From NCBI RefSeq assembly GCF_014189535.1, contig NZ_CP050308.1, forward strand, positions 682,001-746,000: a stretch of 64,000 nucleotides of DNA. Direction: 5' to 3'. Origin of the DNA: Rhizobium lusitanum (GTDB lineage: Bacteria > Pseudomonadota > Alphaproteobacteria > Rhizobiales > Rhizobiaceae). Shown here piece by piece: positions 1 through 8,771 of this stretch (position 1 is its first letter; each line of letters starts with the position of its first letter). Below the pieces are notes generated by a model that saw nothing but the letters and a program-made list of their open reading frames with translations, did no database searches and had not been told where the DNA came from. The translations under genes were made by a program, and so were the position numbers.

Positions 1-931
1 TCGCCGTCGTACCACAGAAGATGACCGTGTCGTCGCCCTGCGTATCCTTGGCGGGTTCAAGCAGGCGCTCCAGCCGCGCCTCGAGCTTGCCGCCGTCACG
101 GCTGCCGCGATCACCTTCGATCGCGTCGATCGTCGCATAGATGCGCGCGCCGCGTGCTTCGGCATGAGCGCGGGACTCAAGCACGAGGAAGGCACCGAGC
201 GAGCCCATGATTATGCCACCGCCGTTTTCCGGCTTGCGGGACCAGAGCGGATGCCAATCGCCGATCGCATGCGCGTTCACCGACGCGATCAGCAGCATCA
301 TGTCCTGCCGCTCGGCCGAAAACGCGCCGCCGACCAATGCATGGCTGGATTCGCCCGACTTGATGCGATGGAAAGCAGTCTCGACGGCCGAAATGCCGGC
401 AGCTTCCTCGCCCATGAAGGTGCGCGACGAGCCCGTCACCTTGTGAACGATCGAAATATTGCCGGCGAGCAGATTGGAGAGCTGCGCCAGGAACAGCGTC
501 GGGCGAAGCTCGGTCGTCAGCTTCTCGTTCAACAGCAGTTCGCGATCGTTGCGCTTCAGGCCCTCATCGACGATCAGCGTATCGACATTCAGGTCGCGCT
601 CGCCGCCGCCGGCGGCCACGATCATGTCCATGCTGCCGCAGGCGTCGAGGTTGTCCTTCAAGCCGGCATCGTCCAGCGCCAGGCCGGCGGTGAAGACGCC
701 GATGCGCTGCCAATTTTCCATCTGCCGCTGATCGCCGCGCTTCTGGATCTGCTGCGACCAATCGATTTCCGGCAACGGATGCACGGGATATGGTTTGAAT
801 TTCTCGGTTTCAACGATGGTCGTCGGCGTCTTGTCCGCGGTCAGCAGGGCGACATGCGCATCCTTGCCAACACCCTGACAGGTGACGATGCCGACACCCG
901 TGATCACCACATCATTCTGAGCCTTGCTCAT
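1..931 (-). CDS. fabF2XL: Beta-ketoacyl-ACP synthase-like protein of the VLCFA cluster, 3' end outside window
   Basis: The frame starts at ATG 931 (MSKAQNDVVITGVGIVT) and stays open to base 1, so at least 310 residues are present and the C-terminus is missing. It has the thiolase-fold start VxITGxGxVT and a KAS core. The gene follows acpXL and fabZXL on the same strand, the known order in rhizobia, so it should act in cytoplasmic elongation of the C28 acyl chain of lipid A. Where KAS enzymes have the nucleophilic Cys (C-A-T-G), this protein reads E-A-A-G, with Glu at residue 176 (bases 404-406). That resembles the chain-length-factor subunits of type II polyketide synthases, so it probably pairs with the FabF1XL expected downstream. 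The function is inferred from family and order; the missing Cys is read directly. Confidence 0.88.
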   Translation of the reverse strand, partial: MSKAQNDVVITGVGIVTCQGVGKDAHVALLTADKTPTTIVETEKFKPYPVHPLPEIDWSQQIQKRGDQRQMENWQRIGVFTAGLALDDAGLKDNLDACGSMDMIVAAGGGERDLNVDTLIVDEGLKRNDRELLLNEKLTTELRPTLFLAQLSNLLAGNISIVHKVTGSSRTFMGEEAAGISAVETAFHRIKSGESSHALVGGAFSAERQDMMLLIASVNAHAIGDWHPLWSRKPENGGGIIMGSLGAFLVLESRAHAEARGARIYATIDAIEGDRGSRDGGKLEARLERLLEPAKDTQGDDTVIFCGTTA

Positions 932-974
932 TCATCAATCCTCTAACAATGCGGCGTCATGCAAGCCGGATGCA

Positions 975-1451
975 TCAGCCATTGGCGGCGATGGCGTCGA
1001 AAAGACCGACCTCGCCTGCCCGCTTGCGCACGATATCGGCGAGCGGCACCTCATTAAACGGCATGGTACGCAGCTTCAACTGCGCATCGCAGATCTTCTT
1101 GCCGACAATGGTGATCCGCGCCTTTGTCACCGCGAAGCCCGAGCCGTCATGCTCCAGTTCCGCCTCGATGTCGAGTTCCGCCTCGGGCTCGACAAAGGTG
1201 CGCATCTTGGCGCCATCGACCGACATCAGGAACGGCATGGAGGCGAAGTTGGTCGCCGCCAGCACCAGCATGCCCGAAGCCTGGGCCATGGTTTCGATCA
1301 GGAGAACGCCGGGGACCAGCGGCATGCCGGGAAAATGGCCTTCGAAAACAGGGCTCTTCGCCGGCACGACCGAATGTGCCTTCAACAGGCCCTTGGACAG
1401 ATCGACGGACACAACCCGGTCGATCATCTGGAAATATTCCAGCAGCATCAA
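975..1451 (-). CDS. fabZXL: 3-hydroxyacyl-ACP dehydratase FabZ, VLCFA-specific
   Basis: This 158-residue hotdog-fold protein has the FabZ signature HFPGMPLVPGVLLIE around residues 39-53, which includes the catalytic His, and the LIETMAQ helix. It dehydrates 3-hydroxyacyl-ACP during fatty acid elongation. It lies between acpXL and fabF2XL on the same strand, which points to the very-long-chain fatty acid pathway of lipid A rather than housekeeping FabZ. Start ATG 1451 is used; ATG 1448 directly follows and cannot be excluded. The 43-base gap to fabF2XL fits one operon. Confidence 0.92.
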   Translation of the reverse strand: MMLLEYFQMIDRVVSVDLSKGLLKAHSVVPAKSPVFEGHFPGMPLVPGVLLIETMAQASGMLVLAATNFASMPFLMSVDGAKMRTFVEPEAELDIEAELEHDGSGFAVTKARITIVGKKICDAQLKLRTMPFNEVPLADIVRKRAGEVGLFDAIAANG

Positions 1452-1569
1452 CGCCTCCGATCCTACCCGCTGACCTCTGACGGTCCGGGCAGGATACGAT
1501 AGTTAAGAATGAAACCGCCCGGCCGCTATAGTCAGGAGCGGCTGGGCGGCAAAAATGCAAAGACGTTGC

Positions 1570-1854
1570 TCAGCCCTTGGCGGCGCGCAATTCGTCGATC
1601 TTGGCGCAGAGATTCTTGAGGACGAAATATTCCTCGGTCGAAGCCTTGCCGTCGTTGACTTCCTGCGTCCACTTTTCCAGCGGAATCTTGATGCCGAATT
1701 CCTTGTCGACGGCAAAAACGATGTCCAGGAAATCAAGGCTGTCGATGCCGAGGTCATCGATCGTATGGCTTTCCGGGGTGATCGTTTCACGATCGATTTC
1801 GCTTGTCTCAGCGATGATGTCGGCAACTTTGTCGAATGTAGCAGTCACGCCCAT
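1570..1854 (-). CDS. acpXL: Acyl carrier protein AcpXL
   Basis: This 94-residue acidic acyl carrier protein has the phosphopantetheine attachment motif GIDSLDFLD (Ser at about residue 39). It is longer than the housekeeping AcpP (about 78 residues) and keeps the C-terminal extension of the AcpXL family, which carries 27-hydroxyoctacosanoic acid to lipid A through LpxXL. It is the first gene of the acpXL-fabZXL-fabF2XL run, so the promoter should lie within 1855-2065, where no other gene is visible. The order and the sequence agree, so the identification is firm. Confidence 0.95.
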   Translation of the reverse strand: MGVTATFDKVADIIAETSEIDRETITPESHTIDDLGIDSLDFLDIVFAVDKEFGIKIPLEKWTQEVNDGKASTEEYFVLKNLCAKIDELRAAKG

Positions 1855-2065
1855 ACCTCATGAAATAATAATTCAATCCCCCTCATAGGGAAATCCATTC
1901 CAAAAGCCAATGGTCTCCACCGGAAACCCCGGCAATTTGGCGAAGCACTGTTGCGCAAACAGCAAAGACGCTCCAGGCTCTGGATTGCGCCCGGCATGCG
2001 AGACGGATGCGGCAGCATTGCGGCCCAGCTTCAATGCCTGGCAAATTTGCCCGGACAAAAGCCGA

Positions 2066-2494
2066 TCAGTCGGTGATGACGATGCGCGTGTTCTTCAGCC
2101 CTACTTCCGATGTCATCGAGAAGAAGGTCGCGGCGTTTCGCGGTTCCAGCCGCACGCAGCCATGTGATGCCGGCCGGCCAAGGCGCTTCAGCTCGTAGGT
2201 GCCGTGCACCGCATAGCCGCCATTGAAGAACACCGCATAGGGCATCGGCGCGTCATCGTATTTCTTGGAGCGATGATCACGCGACAGCCACTTCGCGGTA
2301 TAGGAACCGGTCGGCGTCACATAGCCCTTGCGCGCCGTCGATACTTTCCAACGATACTTAAGGACGCCGTCCTCGGAAACGGTCATGGTCTGTGAGCGAA
2401 GATCAATCTTGGCAACAACAGTTCCGGCCTGCGCCGAAGCGACATGAAACTGCAGGAATAGACATGCGGTAGCGGCTGCCAGTATCCGTTTCAT
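2066..2494 (-). CDS. Periplasmic L,D-transpeptidase (YkuD domain)
   Basis: The 142-residue protein begins MKRILAAATACLFLQFHVASAQA, a clear Sec signal peptide, then a compact YkuD domain ending with the catalytic HG...SHGCVRL motif (Cys at about residue 118). Such enzymes form 3-3 peptidoglycan cross-links or attach proteins to peptidoglycan. The start at 2494 is chosen because a GAAGGGG Shine-Dalgarno-like stretch precedes it and the signal peptide begins there; an open extension to 2560 is not signal-like. The gene stands alone between acpXL and cobD and carries little beyond the catalytic domain. Confidence 0.88.
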   Translation of the reverse strand: MKRILAAATACLFLQFHVASAQAGTVVAKIDLRSQTMTVSEDGVLKYRWKVSTARKGYVTPTGSYTAKWLSRDHRSKKYDDAPMPYAVFFNGGYAVHGTYELKRLGRPASHGCVRLEPRNAATFFSMTSEVGLKNTRIVITD

Positions 2495-2616
2495 CTTGTC
2501 CCCTTCCATCGTTTGCTTCTCTGTGAAACAATTCCGACGAAGGAAACCACTATCATACATCAGATTATACTAAATTAATACGTATGGTATGCGATTGATT
2601 AACGCAAACCGAACGA

Positions 2617-3597
2617 TCAGAGCAGCAGCAGGAAGGCCACGAAAGCAAGGAGCGTCAGCATCGAGCAGGCGGAATAGAAGATCGAGATGCCCGCCTCGAC
2701 ATCGCTGACGGTGGCTGTATCCCGACCGGAACCATTGATCATCGGCTCGCGTACAACCTCGCCGCCATAGACGCGCGGTCCGGCAAGCTGGATGTCCAGG
2801 GCGCCGGCCATTGCCGCTTCGGGCCTCCCGGAATTCGGCGAACGATGCAGACCGCCATCGCGGACCGCAACGCGGATCGTATTACCGAGCGCGGAAATCC
2901 CCTTCTTGACCAGTGCGCCAGCCGCGATCAGCAGGATCGACAGCCGCGCAGCCGGCCAATTGGCGACGTCGTCCAGCCGGGCGGAGGCCCAGCCGAAATC
3001 GATATAGGTCTCGGATTTATGACCGATCATCGAATCGGCGGTGTTCAGCATCTTGTAGATAAACAGGCCCGGCAGGCCGAAAACGCCATACCAGAGCGCC
3101 GGCGCCACCACGCCATCGGAAAAATTCTCGGCAAGGCTCTCGATCGCGGCGCGGCAAACGCCCGGTTCATCCAACGTTTCCGGATCACGGCCAACGATGC
3201 GCGACACGGCTCGGCGCCCGCCTTCCAAGCCTTCACTGCGTAGCGCGTTCGACACCTCGCCGACATGATCGGCCAGGCTCTTCTGCGCCAGGAATATCGC
3301 CACTAGCCCAGCCTCGACCAGAATGCCGAACCAGCCGAAGAAGGCGAGCAGCCCATGAACGGCCCAGCCCGCGATAGCCGCACCGAACAACAGCGCGACG
3401 ATCGACATCACACCATTGCGGCGACGTGTCAGATCCGGCAGATGCTCGGCGTTAAAATGGCGGTCGAAAAAGGAAATCGCCTTGCCGAACAGCACGACCG
3501 GATGCGGCAACCGCTGCCAAAGCCAGTGGGGATCACCGATGATGCGATCCAGCAGCAATGCCAGAACGAGAATGAGCAAATGTTCGTCGATGATCAT
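2617..3597 (-). CDS. cobD: Cobalamin biosynthesis protein CobD/CbiB (adenosylcobinamide-phosphate synthase)
   Basis: This 326-residue integral membrane protein of the CbiB family attaches the aminopropanol arm to adenosylcobyric acid. Several hydrophobic helices are visible (LLILVLALLLDRIIGDP at the start, and at the C-terminal end), along with the family motifs RIIGDPHWLWQRLPHPV and SLAENFSDGVVAPA. The ATG at 3597 overlaps the TGA of cobC in an ATGA junction, so translation is coupled; this sets the start rather than the longer open frame to 3672. It is the last gene of the cobA-B-C-D operon. Confidence 0.93.
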   Translation of the reverse strand: MIIDEHLLILVLALLLDRIIGDPHWLWQRLPHPVVLFGKAISFFDRHFNAEHLPDLTRRRNGVMSIVALLFGAAIAGWAVHGLLAFFGWFGILVEAGLVAIFLAQKSLADHVGEVSNALRSEGLEGGRRAVSRIVGRDPETLDEPGVCRAAIESLAENFSDGVVAPALWYGVFGLPGLFIYKMLNTADSMIGHKSETYIDFGWASARLDDVANWPAARLSILLIAAGALVKKGISALGNTIRVAVRDGGLHRSPNSGRPEAAMAGALDIQLAGPRVYGGEVVREPMINGSGRDTATVSDVEAGISIFYSACSMLTLLAFVAFLLLL

Positions 3598-4592
3598 ATC
3601 GAATAATTCTCCAGCGCCCCGGCAAGCCTGCGGTCGGCCTCCTCGTCCGGAGCAAGCCCGAAACGCAGCCAATTCGGCGCATAGTCGAACTTACGGACAA
3701 GAATATGATGGCGGCAGAGATGCGCATGTATATCGCTTGCGCGCTCGTCGGCAGCGAGAGCAAACAGCCCCGTGCCACCTGCCACCTTAAACTTAGCCTG
3801 GCGAAGAACAGCATCCAGCGCCGAACGGCGGTCGAGAATGCGATTGCGGATAGTGGCCGTATCGTTTTCCATCAAGGAAGCAGCCAGCGAAAGCGCCGGC
3901 CCGGAGACCGCCCAGGGACCGAGCCAATCCTCGAAACGCGCGAGGAGAGAGGCTTCCGCGATGACAAACCCGAGGCGCAGGCCGGCCAGGCCGAAAAACT
4001 TGCCGAAGGAACGGAAGATAATGAGGTTCGGCATGGAGGAGGCATACGGCGCAAGGCTGCCCTCCGGTTCCATATCCCCGAAGGCTTCATCAACCACCAG
4101 CACGCCACCGCGCTCCCGCAGTCGGTCATGCAATTCCCGGAGCCGATCGACGGGCAACAGCCGGCCATCCGGATTGTTGGGATTAACGACGACCACAAGG
4201 CTCTGCTCGGGCAGCAGATCGGCAATCTCGGCAATTTCACGAGCGGGCAACCCGGCCAGCACAAAAGCGCGGGCATATTCCCCATAGGTTGGCGACAGGA
4301 TCGCGGCACTGCCGGCCATCACTAGTCGCGGAAGAAGCTGGATCACCGACTGCGTGCCGGGAACCGGCAGCGGCAGAATATCGCCGCTACGATAATAGTC
4401 CCGCGCCGCCTTCCGCGCTCGCTCCACCAGATATTGATCCGGCAGCCGATGCCAGGCGGAAACAGGGATGTCGGGCAAGGTGACGGGATTGGGATTGATC
4501 CCCGTCGACAGATCTAGCCAGTCTTCCGGTCGTCCCCCATGAAGACGCGCTGCGGCGGTGATGCCGCCGCCATGTACGATCCTGCCCGTCAC
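3594..4592 (-). CDS. cobC: Threonine-phosphate decarboxylase-type aminotransferase CobC
   Basis: This 332-residue PLP enzyme of fold type I belongs to the histidinol-phosphate aminotransferase-like group. The PLP lysine lies in RSFGKFFGLAGLRLGF and the NPNNPDGR motif is present. In the aerobic cobalamin nomenclature CobC provides the (R)-1-amino-2-propanol phosphate arm by decarboxylating threonine phosphate. Both ends overlap neighbours by 4 bases (cobB upstream, cobD downstream), so the operon is tightly coupled. Length and motifs fit the family. Confidence 0.92.
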   Translation of the reverse strand: MTGRIVHGGGITAAARLHGGRPEDWLDLSTGINPNPVTLPDIPVSAWHRLPDQYLVERARKAARDYYRSGDILPLPVPGTQSVIQLLPRLVMAGSAAILSPTYGEYARAFVLAGLPAREIAEIADLLPEQSLVVVVNPNNPDGRLLPVDRLRELHDRLRERGGVLVVDEAFGDMEPEGSLAPYASSMPNLIIFRSFGKFFGLAGLRLGFVIAEASLLARFEDWLGPWAVSGPALSLAASLMENDTATIRNRILDRRSALDAVLRQAKFKVAGGTGLFALAADERASDIHAHLCRHHILVRKFDYAPNWLRFGLAPDEEADRRLAGALENYSI

Positions 4593-5896
4593 GCGCTGTC
4601 ACCGGCAAGGTCGACCAGATGCATATAGGACCCGGCGACATTGCCGCGTTGCAGGCCCGCCGCGCCGAGGTCGGCACCAAGCGCATCCGTGACCGCAAAC
4701 AACCGATCCGCCTCACCTTCCGAGACAATGGTCGAATAGTGAAACTCATGCGCCGTCATCGGCCGCTCGAAGAATGACCCGGCAAGCGGCGTCACGCGCC
4801 GGTAGCCGAGATGGCGTTGACGCTTCTCATAGCTGGTGACGACCGGTAGCAGGCCAAGCATTGCGTGTCGCGTGCCCGTTGCATCCACCAATCCCTCGCC
4901 AAGCACCATGTAGCCACCGCACTCGCCATAAATTCGAGCGCCGCGCGCCGCCGCAGCCTTCATCCCCTCATGAAATTGCGTTGCGGCTGCAAGTTTCCCC
5001 GCATGCAGCTCGGGATAGCCGCCCGGCAGATAGATGGCATCCGCATCCACGGCCGGAGCTTCATCGGCCAAAGGCGAAAAGAACGAAATCTCCGCCCCGC
5101 GCCGGCGCCAGCCGAGCAGCATATGTTCGTAGCAGAAAGCAAAAGCGATATCGCGGGCAACAGCGATCCGCTGGCCGAAGGGCATGAGCCGGGCGACGTT
5201 GGCGGCCGATGGCCGAACGACATTCTGTTGCGCGGCACGCAGCAGTAATCCGAAATCGCACGCCTTGGCGAGCGTCTCCGCCGCGTGTTCGATGAAGTCT
5301 TCCAGACCAGCATGTTCCCCGGCCTGCACCAGCCCGAGATGTCGCTCCGGCAATGTCAGCCCCTTGTCGGCACGAATAACGGCGGCGACGGGAATCCGAA
5401 CCGCTTCCAGCGCCCGGCGCAACATCGCCTCATGCCGATCGCTGCCGACCCGATTGAGGATGACACCGGCAATGCGGATATCGGTGCGGAAATTGGCAAA
5501 GCCGCTGACAAGGGCGGCAACCGAGTGCGACATGCGCGAGGCATCGACCACCAGCACCACGGAAAGCCCCAGGAAGGCGGCAAGATCGGCCGGTGTGCCG
5601 GAGCCATCCGCCGCGCCGTCGAACAATCCCATCATGGCTTCGATGACGAGCATCCGATCGCCAGCACGATGCAGCGCCGAATTGGCGGAGATCAGCTCAT
5701 GGCGCATGGCCCAGGGATCGAAATTGAGGCAGAGCGAACCGCCCGCCGCAGCAAGAAACGCGGGATCGATGTAATCAGGACCGGCCTTGCCCGGCGCAAC
5801 CGCAATCCCCTTTTTCCGCAGAGCCCTGAGCAGGCCGAGCGTGATCGTGGTCTTGCCCGAGCCCGAGGCTGGCGCTGCTATCAGCAAACCGCTCAT
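4589..5896 (-). CDS. cobB: Hydrogenobyrinic acid a,c-diamide synthase CobB
   Basis: This 435-residue amidotransferase has an N-terminal DTBS-like ATPase domain (P-loop APASGSGKTT at residues 8-17) and a C-terminal class I glutaminase-like domain with the nucleophile in GECGGYMVLG. It amidates the a and c side chains of hydrogenobyrinic acid. The ATG at 5896 overlaps the TGA of cobA (ATGA), although the frame stays open upstream to 6235. The length matches the roughly 434 residues of the Pseudomonas denitrificans enzyme. Second gene of cobA-B-C-D. Confidence 0.94.
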   Translation of the reverse strand: MSGLLIAAPASGSGKTTITLGLLRALRKKGIAVAPGKAGPDYIDPAFLAAAGGSLCLNFDPWAMRHELISANSALHRAGDRMLVIEAMMGLFDGAADGSGTPADLAAFLGLSVVLVVDASRMSHSVAALVSGFANFRTDIRIAGVILNRVGSDRHEAMLRRALEAVRIPVAAVIRADKGLTLPERHLGLVQAGEHAGLEDFIEHAAETLAKACDFGLLLRAAQQNVVRPSAANVARLMPFGQRIAVARDIAFAFCYEHMLLGWRRRGAEISFFSPLADEAPAVDADAIYLPGGYPELHAGKLAAATQFHEGMKAAAARGARIYGECGGYMVLGEGLVDATGTRHAMLGLLPVVTSYEKRQRHLGYRRVTPLAGSFFERPMTAHEFHYSTIVSEGEADRLFAVTDALGADLGAAGLQRGNVAGSYMHLVDLAGDSA

Positions 5897-6741
5897 GCCG
5901 GCACCTTGCGACCGCCACCCGCCCGCATGTCCGTTGCCGGGACGAGTTTGCGGCCGTTCAAAGCGCCCAGCCAATCGAGGGAAGGCCGCAGTCGCACCAC
6001 ATCGCCGACAACGACGATCGCTGGTGGCTCCAGGCCGGATGTTATGACATCCGCCTCGGCGCGACCGAGCGTGGTCTCCAGCACCTGCTGCGCCGGCGTG
6101 GCGGCATTGCAGACGAAGGCAACCGGTTCGTCGACTGAGCGGCCGGCGGCGATGAGATTGGCGCTTATCTGGGCGATATGCTTCATCGCCATATACATGA
6201 CAATGACAGGCGAACCCTTGCCGATCGCCTCCCAATTGATCGCATCCGGCACGAGGCCGGAGGAATCGTGACCGGTGAGGAACGTGACGGCGTGGTTGAC
6301 GTCGCGATGGGTGACGGGAATGCCGGCATAGGCGAGACCGCCGATCCCGGCGGTAATGCCCGGAACGATACGAAAGGGAATGCCATGCTCTACCAGCATC
6401 AGCGCTTCCTCGCCACCACGCCCGAAGACGAAGGGATCGCCGCCCTTTAGCCGCAGCACCCGTTTTCCGGCACGCGCCAGCTCGACCAGACGCAGCGAAA
6501 TGTCTCGCTGTTTAGCAGACGGCTTACCGCCGCGCTTGCCGGCATATTCGAGTGCTGCGCCAGGGCGCGCGAGCTTCAGGCAATCCTCGTTGACGAGCGC
6601 ATCGTGCACAATAATGTCCGCCTCCGCCAATCCCTTGGCCGCCAGCAAGGTCAGCAGACCGGGATCGCCCGGCCCGGCGCCAACGAGCCAGACGGAGCCC
6701 GGCTCCAGCGCCGGCAGATTGGAAAATGCGGTATCGTTCAT
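5893..6741 (-). CDS. cobA: Uroporphyrinogen-III C-methyltransferase (SUMT)
   Basis: This 282-residue SAM-dependent tetrapyrrole methylase methylates uroporphyrinogen III at C2 and C7, the branch point into corrinoids and siroheme. The motifs VWLVGAGPGDPGLLTLLA, RLKGGDPFVFGRGGEEA and VPGITAG are all visible. Start ATG 6741 is preferred over an upstream in-frame codon at 6777 because AGGACAG lies 7 bases before it. It is a stand-alone CobA with no CysG fusion and heads the cobABCD operon. Confidence 0.94.
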   Translation of the reverse strand: MNDTAFSNLPALEPGSVWLVGAGPGDPGLLTLLAAKGLAEADIIVHDALVNEDCLKLARPGAALEYAGKRGGKPSAKQRDISLRLVELARAGKRVLRLKGGDPFVFGRGGEEALMLVEHGIPFRIVPGITAGIGGLAYAGIPVTHRDVNHAVTFLTGHDSSGLVPDAINWEAIGKGSPVIVMYMAMKHIAQISANLIAAGRSVDEPVAFVCNAATPAQQVLETTLGRAEADVITSGLEPPAIVVVGDVVRLRPSLDWLGALNGRKLVPATDMRAGGGRKVPA

Positions 6742-7047
6742 CCCATCTGTCCTATGCCCGGATGGCAAAAATTGCAATCTTGAGAACGGGATAAGGTGGC
6801 GGCAGCCGGACTCCCGTTTCCAGGATGGGATGATAAGGCAGATCGGATCAGGACGACGGCAACTGCGCGATATCCGTTTTCTCGAAGACGACGAAAGGAA
6901 ACCCGATTCAACGCTTTAAGTCTTTGACTCAAATTGCCATGAGGCGCACGCAACAATTTGATAATATTATTAAATAAACAGAACTACGAACCAAGACCCC
7001 TTGGAGAGGACAGCATTGCCGCCCTCCCCAAGTCTCACTTCAGCGGC
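6742..7047. other. Intergenic region upstream of cobA (306 bp)
   Basis: No convincing coding sequence. The AT-rich stretch near 6950-6975 (ttgataatattattaaataaac) could hold a promoter or be the 3' side of the nucleoside hydrolase gene. I looked for a B12 box (AGCCAGGAGACCTGCC type) on the minus strand and did not find one here, so the cobABCD operon does not seem to have its own cobalamin riboswitch. Confidence 0.5.
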
Positions 7048-7998
7048 TCATTTGCCGAGAATCGCGTCGCGGATCAGGTCAATCACCGCTTGCGAACGGA
7101 TACCGGTGCAGACGATCTGGCTCGGCAGGTTGTCCCATTCGTTCGGCGGGAAATGCCGGCCATTCGGCTTGACGATCGTCTGGCCGTCGGCGATGCCGCC
7201 GCAGACGACGCGAACCGATCCCTCGATCGTATGGAACAGCTCCGGCGCGACGATATAGACCGCAGCACAGCTATCATGCACCATCATGCCGTCATCGACG
7301 ATATGGCCGTAGAAATCGATATAGGATTGCGACAGGTCCGACAGGAGCTGCACGGACGGGCCGCCTACCTTCGCCATGTCGGCAAGATAGGTCCGGCTCA
7401 TCGTCGTGACTCCGGTCACGTCGAGGCCGATGATCACGACCTTCCACGATGCGGTCATAACGGCATCTGCGGCTTCCGGATCGCCATGAATATTGGCTTC
7501 CGCCACCGGCGTGACATTGCCTGGAACATAGAAATTGCCGCCCATGATGACGACATCCTTGACCAGCTTGGCGATCTCCGGATCGTGCTTCAGCGCCAGC
7601 GCCAGATTGGTCATGCGGCCGACGGCAACCAGCCTCACCTCGCCCGGATTGGCGCGGACAGTATCGATGATGAACTGATAGGCCGGGCGCGGATCCGTCG
7701 CCAGATCGATCGTTGCGGGCACATCGATATCACCGAGGCCATTATGGCCGTGCACGAAGGTCGGCCACGGCCGTTCCTGCCGCGAGGGATCGAACGTAAC
7801 GCTGGCGCCGCGAGCGACGGGGCACGGGATGTTCCACTCGCGTTTCAGAAACAACGCATTGCGCGTCGTCGTATCGACGGAAGCATTGCCGAACACCGTG
7901 GTGACGCCGAGAAGATCGATATCCGGATGACGGTGCAGGAAGAGAAGCGCCATGGCGTCATCGACGCCAGGGTCCGTATCGTAAATTACCTTGTGCAT
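7048..7998 (-). CDS. Nucleoside hydrolase (IUNH family)
   Basis: The 316-residue protein starts MHKVIYDTDPGVDDAMAL, the Ca2+-binding DTDPGxDDA motif of inosine/uridine-preferring nucleoside hydrolases, which split ribonucleosides into ribose and base in the cytoplasm. The family features VGRMTNLALAL, MGGNFYVPGNVTPVAEANIHGDPEAA and a C-terminal HDSCAAVY segment (Asp-Ca ligand) are present. It is a single gene with no obvious partner, between two parts of the cobalamin region. Substrate preference cannot be read from the sequence. Confidence 0.92.
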   Translation of the reverse strand: MHKVIYDTDPGVDDAMALLFLHRHPDIDLLGVTTVFGNASVDTTTRNALFLKREWNIPCPVARGASVTFDPSRQERPWPTFVHGHNGLGDIDVPATIDLATDPRPAYQFIIDTVRANPGEVRLVAVGRMTNLALALKHDPEIAKLVKDVVIMGGNFYVPGNVTPVAEANIHGDPEAADAVMTASWKVVIIGLDVTGVTTMSRTYLADMAKVGGPSVQLLSDLSQSYIDFYGHIVDDGMMVHDSCAAVYIVAPELFHTIEGSVRVVCGGIADGQTIVKPNGRHFPPNEWDNLPSQIVCTGIRSQAVIDLIRDAILGK

Positions 7999-8215
7999 GA
8001 TATTTCCTTCTTATCATTCTGATAAAATATAAGTTTCTCCAAAAATGGCGCTGCAATTTCGGAGATCATGTTTCGGGATTGCCGGGACACGCGAGAACCG
8101 CGATCGGCGAGATACCTCACCATACCCACAGCCGCCATTTCTGCAATATCGGAAGCGGTATCGCGCGAATTCGTCACAGATTGCGACAAAACGATGCTGA
8201 AAGACCGGCGGCAGC

Positions 8216-8620
8216 TCAGCCGATTTTTGCAATCGCCGCCGTGGCAAAAGCGGATTTGATTTTCGGTAGAACCAGTTCGGCATCGGGTCCAGCGGCAGCC
8301 AACGCGGCCGCTTCGGCAACACCATGGCAACCGACATGGGCAAAAACGAGTTCGGATGGATTCTTCAGACGCGGCGTCTCCCGCTCCAGCGCCGCAACAT
8401 TGAAACACCGCAGCGGCAGGCGAAAATGCGTGGCCACCTCCAGCATCGCCGGTTCATTCATCCGCGTATCGATCGAGACCACCGCAAGGATCTGGTCGGC
8501 TCCGATCCCGGCCTCTCGCATGGCCCGTTCGGCAAGCAGACGCACATCATTCCAGTCCGTGCCGCGCTCACAACCGAGACCGAGGAGATAGCGGCGAGTA
8601 GAATTGGAATAGGTCGTCAT
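8216..8620 (-). CDS. cobE: Cobalamin biosynthesis protein CobE (CbiG C-terminal-like)
   Basis: This 134-residue protein (start ATG 8620, preceded by GAGGAG) resembles the CobE/CbiG C-terminal domain: LGLGCERGTDWNDVRLLAERAM, then SIDTRMNEPAMLEVATHFRLPLRCFN and VAEAAALAAAGPDAELVLPKIKS. CobE is required for aerobic cobalamin synthesis but its exact role is less clear than that of its neighbours. It stands apart from cobABCD, separated by the nucleoside hydrolase. Confidence 0.88.
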   Translation of the reverse strand: MTTYSNSTRRYLLGLGCERGTDWNDVRLLAERAMREAGIGADQILAVVSIDTRMNEPAMLEVATHFRLPLRCFNVAALERETPRLKNPSELVFAHVGCHGVAEAAALAAAGPDAELVLPKIKSAFATAAIAKIG

Positions 8621-8771
8621 AGTCACTCCTCGGCAGCGGCGGTTATGGTCAAACACATCTACTCAGCCATCCTCAGCGCGTCAATTTCGCCCGGTGTGTC
8701 CCATCGGCAATTGCCTTGGCGTATCCAGAGTGCAAGAAGACGCCTCAATTTCATGCCGCTGAGTTCCCCCC

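Noticed and set aside
5897..6235. Extended N-terminus of CobB
   Set aside because: The open frame upstream of 5896 is the shadow of cobA; the ATGA overlap and family N-terminus fix the start at 5896.
6742..7047. Second cobalamin riboswitch upstream of cobA
   Set aside because: No B12 box or aptamer core could be found on the minus strand.
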